DNA from: Defluviitalea raffinosedens
GTDB taxonomy: Bacteria; Bacillota; Clostridia; Lachnospirales; Defluviitaleaceae
DNA: 64,000 nucleotides
Direction: 5' to 3'
NCBI RefSeq assembly: GCF_016908775.1
Contig: NZ_JAFBEP010000002.1
Span: 124,001 to 188,000 of the forward strand
Positions 63,997 to 64,000 of the stretch are shown here, piece by piece (within the stretch, counting starts at the first letter, position 1; every line of letters starts with the position of its first letter). The notes under the pieces were generated by a model, which did not search any database, had not been told where the DNA came from, and saw only the letters and a list, made by a program, of their open reading frames with translations. The translations under genes were made by a program, and so were the position numbers.

Positions 63997-64000
63997 ATGT
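63997..64000 (+). CDS. Start codon of a gene cut by the window edge
   Basis: ATG at 63997 preceded by GGGGGGA at a spacing of about six bases and by a promoter-like sequence. Nothing can be said about the product. Confidence 0.4.

Overview
The window comes from an AT-rich, endospore-forming anaerobe of the class Clostridia. Four things support this. It has the SCIFF peptide and its radical SAM maturase (scfA/scfB) embedded in the clostridial queA-tgt-yajC-secDF-recJ neighbourhood. It has a complete spo0A with a SpoIID/LytB-type gene beside it. It has a tig-clpP-clpX-lonB-lon-engB protein quality-control block. It has oxygen-defence genes typical of anaerobes (stand-alone rubrerythrin, bacteriohemerythrin). 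The beta-glucan locus would suit a plant- or algal-polysaccharide degrader, perhaps in Lachnospirales or a Defluviitalea-like lineage; the genus is inference only.

Layout. 1-11.1 kb: recJ (cut by the window edge), an S1-domain protein, secF-secD, scfB-scfA, a small membrane protein, a PHP-domain phosphoesterase, yajC-tgt, aroC on the other strand, queA and a 48-residue orphan gene. 11.2-21.7 kb: envelope and orphan proteins (copper-amine-oxidase-N-like domain protein, HMA-like protein without its metal site, DUF4236, DUF4097, a DUF3160 lipoprotein with a VCBS-like partner), then rubrerythrin with a Cys-rich partner, bacteriohemerythrin and a SpoIID/LytB protein. 22-26.8 kb: spo0A, a triple-LysM surface protein, a double-P-loop ATPase and small proteins. 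26.8-35.9 kb: a complete phosphate regulon on the minus strand (phoP-phoR, a chemoreceptor, pstS-pstC-pstA-pstB-phoU) with 11-bp-phased Pho boxes before pstS. 36-40.2 kb: orphan genes, a GT2 glycosyltransferase, a radical SAM protein, DUF4364, tRNA-Pro and a PspC protein. 40.3-49.6 kb: engB, lon, a GNAT enzyme, lonB, clpX, clpP, tig and a DUF503 protein. 49.8-61.6 kb: beta-glucan locus with a GH16 lichenase lipoprotein, two solute-binding proteins, two sugar permeases, a YesMN-type two-component system and a GH94 phosphorylase. 61.8-64 kb: tRNA-Gly, a frameshifted chemoreceptor and a degenerate second copy of the tRNA-Gly 3' end.

How the genes work together. The lichenase would cut beta-1,3-1,4-glucan outside the cell, the ABC permeases import oligosaccharides (no ATPase is encoded here, so a shared one is implied), GH94 would phosphorolyse them, and the kinase/regulator pair would control the set. 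PhoPR would switch on the pst operon under phosphate limitation.

The most unusual feature is not a gene. A roughly 144-bp interspersed element occurs three times (4915-5058, 10766-10909, 36020-36163), always in the same orientation, always directly beyond the U-tract of a minus-strand terminator and before the next minus-strand gene. Its internal hairpins keep their pairing despite sequence change. A second, roughly 52-bp hairpin family (8308-8358, 33307-33358, 35970-36021) has a conserved loop and abuts the larger element at one site. Other points of interest are a Shine-Dalgarno-sequestering hairpin before the gene at 26064 and the tRNA-Gly 3'-end duplication around the broken chemoreceptor. 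No rRNA, CRISPR array, insertion sequence or prophage is visible.
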